32,745 nucleotides of DNA from Streptomyces sp. NWU339 (lineage in GTDB: Bacteria > Actinomycetota > Actinomycetes > Streptomycetales > Streptomycetaceae), in contig NZ_QFRK01000038.1 of NCBI RefSeq assembly GCF_003143855.1, positions 26 through 32,770 on the forward strand, written 5' to 3'. The position numbers and the translations under genes were made by a program. Of this stretch, positions 31,962-32,745 are shown one piece after another (the first letter of the stretch is position 1; every line of letters starts with the position of its first letter). The notes under the pieces are model-generated. The model was not told the origin of the DNA and searched no databases. It saw only the letters and a list, made by a program, of their open reading frames with translations.

Positions 31962-32480
31962 GCCGATCAGCCTCCGTCGAGGTCGAAAACGCTGGTCAGG
32001 GGGCCGTGCCCGGGCGGAGTGCGCCGCCCGGGCCACGGTGACTCCCACCTTGCCCGGTTCCGCACGAAGGGTCGATTACCACTGAGGTAATGAAGCACCC
32101 ATGAGGGCCGGGCCTGTCAAGGGGCGCAGACGGTCCCCGCCTGCGGCTTTCGGTGGGATGCCGGGGCGTTTTCCTCGTGGCTCTTCCTCGTGTCTGTCTG
32201 CGGGGCCGCCGCGTGGGAGGGGTCCAGTTGGAGCGCCCGGAGCCCCGCGAGGAACGAGCGGGGCGAGGACGAACGAGCTGGAGGCCGACGAGCGGCGGCC
32301 GACAATGGGGCCGAGGAAGCGTCACGGATGTTCGCGGATACGGTCGTTGCGATCCCCGGAGTCCGTGCTGGTCGGCGGAGTGGTCTCACAAACACCCATT
32401 CGGCATCCGGCCGCACAGGCCGGCGCCATGACCATGGTGCGGGGATCCGGGCTGCTCAGTCAGGTCATCGAGCGCGGCCA
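31962..32480. other. Gene-free region between membrane protein gene and IS110 end
   Basis: About 520 bases with long but unconvincing open frames on both strands; none has a ribosome site together with protein-like character. It holds the operator-like palindrome at 32075-32091. The part after about 32100 shows nothing I recognise. Confidence 0.5.
32075..32091. promoter_or_regulatory. Candidate operator ATTACC-N5-GGTAAT
   Basis: A perfect inverted repeat with 6-bp arms and a 5-bp centre, 113 bp upstream of the membrane protein start on its coding side. It is an AT-rich island in GC-rich DNA and is the most likely binding site for the adjacent XRE regulator. A related GGTAAC occurs at 30736-30741 just before the regulator gene. 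Confidence 0.5.
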
Positions 32481-32745
32481 TCGGGCCGTCTCATGCAGCT
32501 TTGCGAGCTCACCCGGGGTCTGCGACCGCCCCTGGCGGTTGTCATCGGCTGCTGTCATCGCACCCCCTGTTGATCCTGCACGGCGCGCAGTAGGTGATAG
32601 GCACGCGTGAGCAGTCGGCGAGCCACCGCCGTTGTGGCGATCTTCTTGCCGCGGCGGTGGGCGAGGCTCTGGTAGGCGGCGGCGAATTCCGGCGACCGCT
32701 TCGCACTCTGCGCGGCCTCGCACAAGATCCACCGCAGCCAGGGCG
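32481..32745 (-). mobile_element. 3' end of an IS110-family element (right copy), continues off window
   Basis: An intact transposase C-terminus enters from the window edge on the minus strand and is followed by the same roughly 75-base tail seen after the left copy. The two copies point toward each other across about 12.4 kb. The 5' end of the element lies outside the window. Confidence 0.85.
32555..32745 (-). CDS. IS110-family transposase, C-terminal part (5' end off window)
   Basis: Read from the window edge, PWLRWILCEAAQSAKRSPEF is followed by AAAYQSLAHRRGKKIATTAV and ARRLLTRAYHLLRAVQDQQGVR, then TGA (plus strand 32555-32557). This is the conserved end of the transposase-20 domain of the IS110/IS116/IS902 family. 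These recombinases combine a RuvC-like nuclease domain with this C-terminal serine-containing domain and are guided by an element-encoded RNA in characterised members. The visible part is undamaged, unlike the left copy, so this may be the younger or intact element. Confidence 0.88.
   Translation of the reverse strand, partial: PWLRWILCEAAQSAKRSPEFAAAYQSLAHRRGKKIATTAVARRLLTRAYHLLRAVQDQQGVR

Noticed and set aside
19771..32745. Active composite transposon
   Set aside because: The left IS110 copy is dead and lacks its 5' part, and IS110 elements usually lack terminal inverted repeats of the kind composite transposons need.
1..32745. tRNA, rRNA, CRISPR array or phage genes
   Set aside because: No T-loop GTTCGAATCC-like signals with matching stems, no spaced repeats and no phage structural or integrase genes were found by eye.

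Overview
The window is high-GC DNA from an actinomycete, probably Streptomyces or a relative. Signs are the strong G/C bias at third codon positions, GTG and TTG starts with purine-rich ribosome sites, fused CysN-CysC, lipoprotein and MmyB-type regulator styles, and IS1380 and IS110 elements. It looks like an accessory region built from two unrelated gene blocks with insertion-sequence debris at every edge.

Block 1 (about 0.55-19.3 kb) is an oxidative and sulfation gene cluster. An IS1380 end cuts off a flavin (LLM) oxidoreductase gene at the left. Then come a four-cysteine ferredoxin (+), a PAPS-type sulfotransferase (-), and a translationally coupled cysD-cysNC-cysQ unit that makes PAPS and clears PAP. 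Next are two overlapping cytochrome P450 genes with a small NTF2/SnoaL-like gene. A third group, behind a good promoter, encodes a PEP-utilising swivel-domain protein without an ATP-grasp domain, a KstD/fumarate-reductase-type flavoprotein, a zinc alcohol dehydrogenase, an LLM oxidoreductase, an MFS transporter and a DUF1214 protein. It ends in a strong hairpin at 19305-19344. No sulfite reductase or APS/PAPS reductase is present, so the sulfur genes probably supply PAPS for conjugation, not for cysteine. No known pathway is recognised; oxidation plus sulfation of a hydrophobic alcohol or ketone is the inferred theme. A large in-frame deletion relic of the PEP-utilising gene lies at 7258-7443, and a possible tiny one at 1286-1318.

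Block 2 (about 20.1-30.3 kb) is a sugar or polyol uptake and catabolism operon. A divergent DeoR-type repressor faces a XylF-like lipoprotein, a single-domain ABC ATPase, a XylH/RbsC-like permease, two different FGGY kinases, a histidine phosphatase and a D-2-hydroxyacid dehydrogenase, mostly joined by 4-bp overlaps. A secreted protein with a calcium-loop-like motif follows. No sugar isomerase or aldolase is present, so the substrate is open. An MmyB-type XRE regulator and a four-helix membrane protein (convergent, overlapping) follow.

Block 2 and the regulator pair lie between two related IS110-family 3' ends in inverted orientation (19771-20057 and 32481-32745), with their 3' ends facing inward. 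The left copy is broken by a 74-nt deletion between TCGCC repeats; the right copy continues past the window edge. No tRNA, rRNA or CRISPR array was seen.
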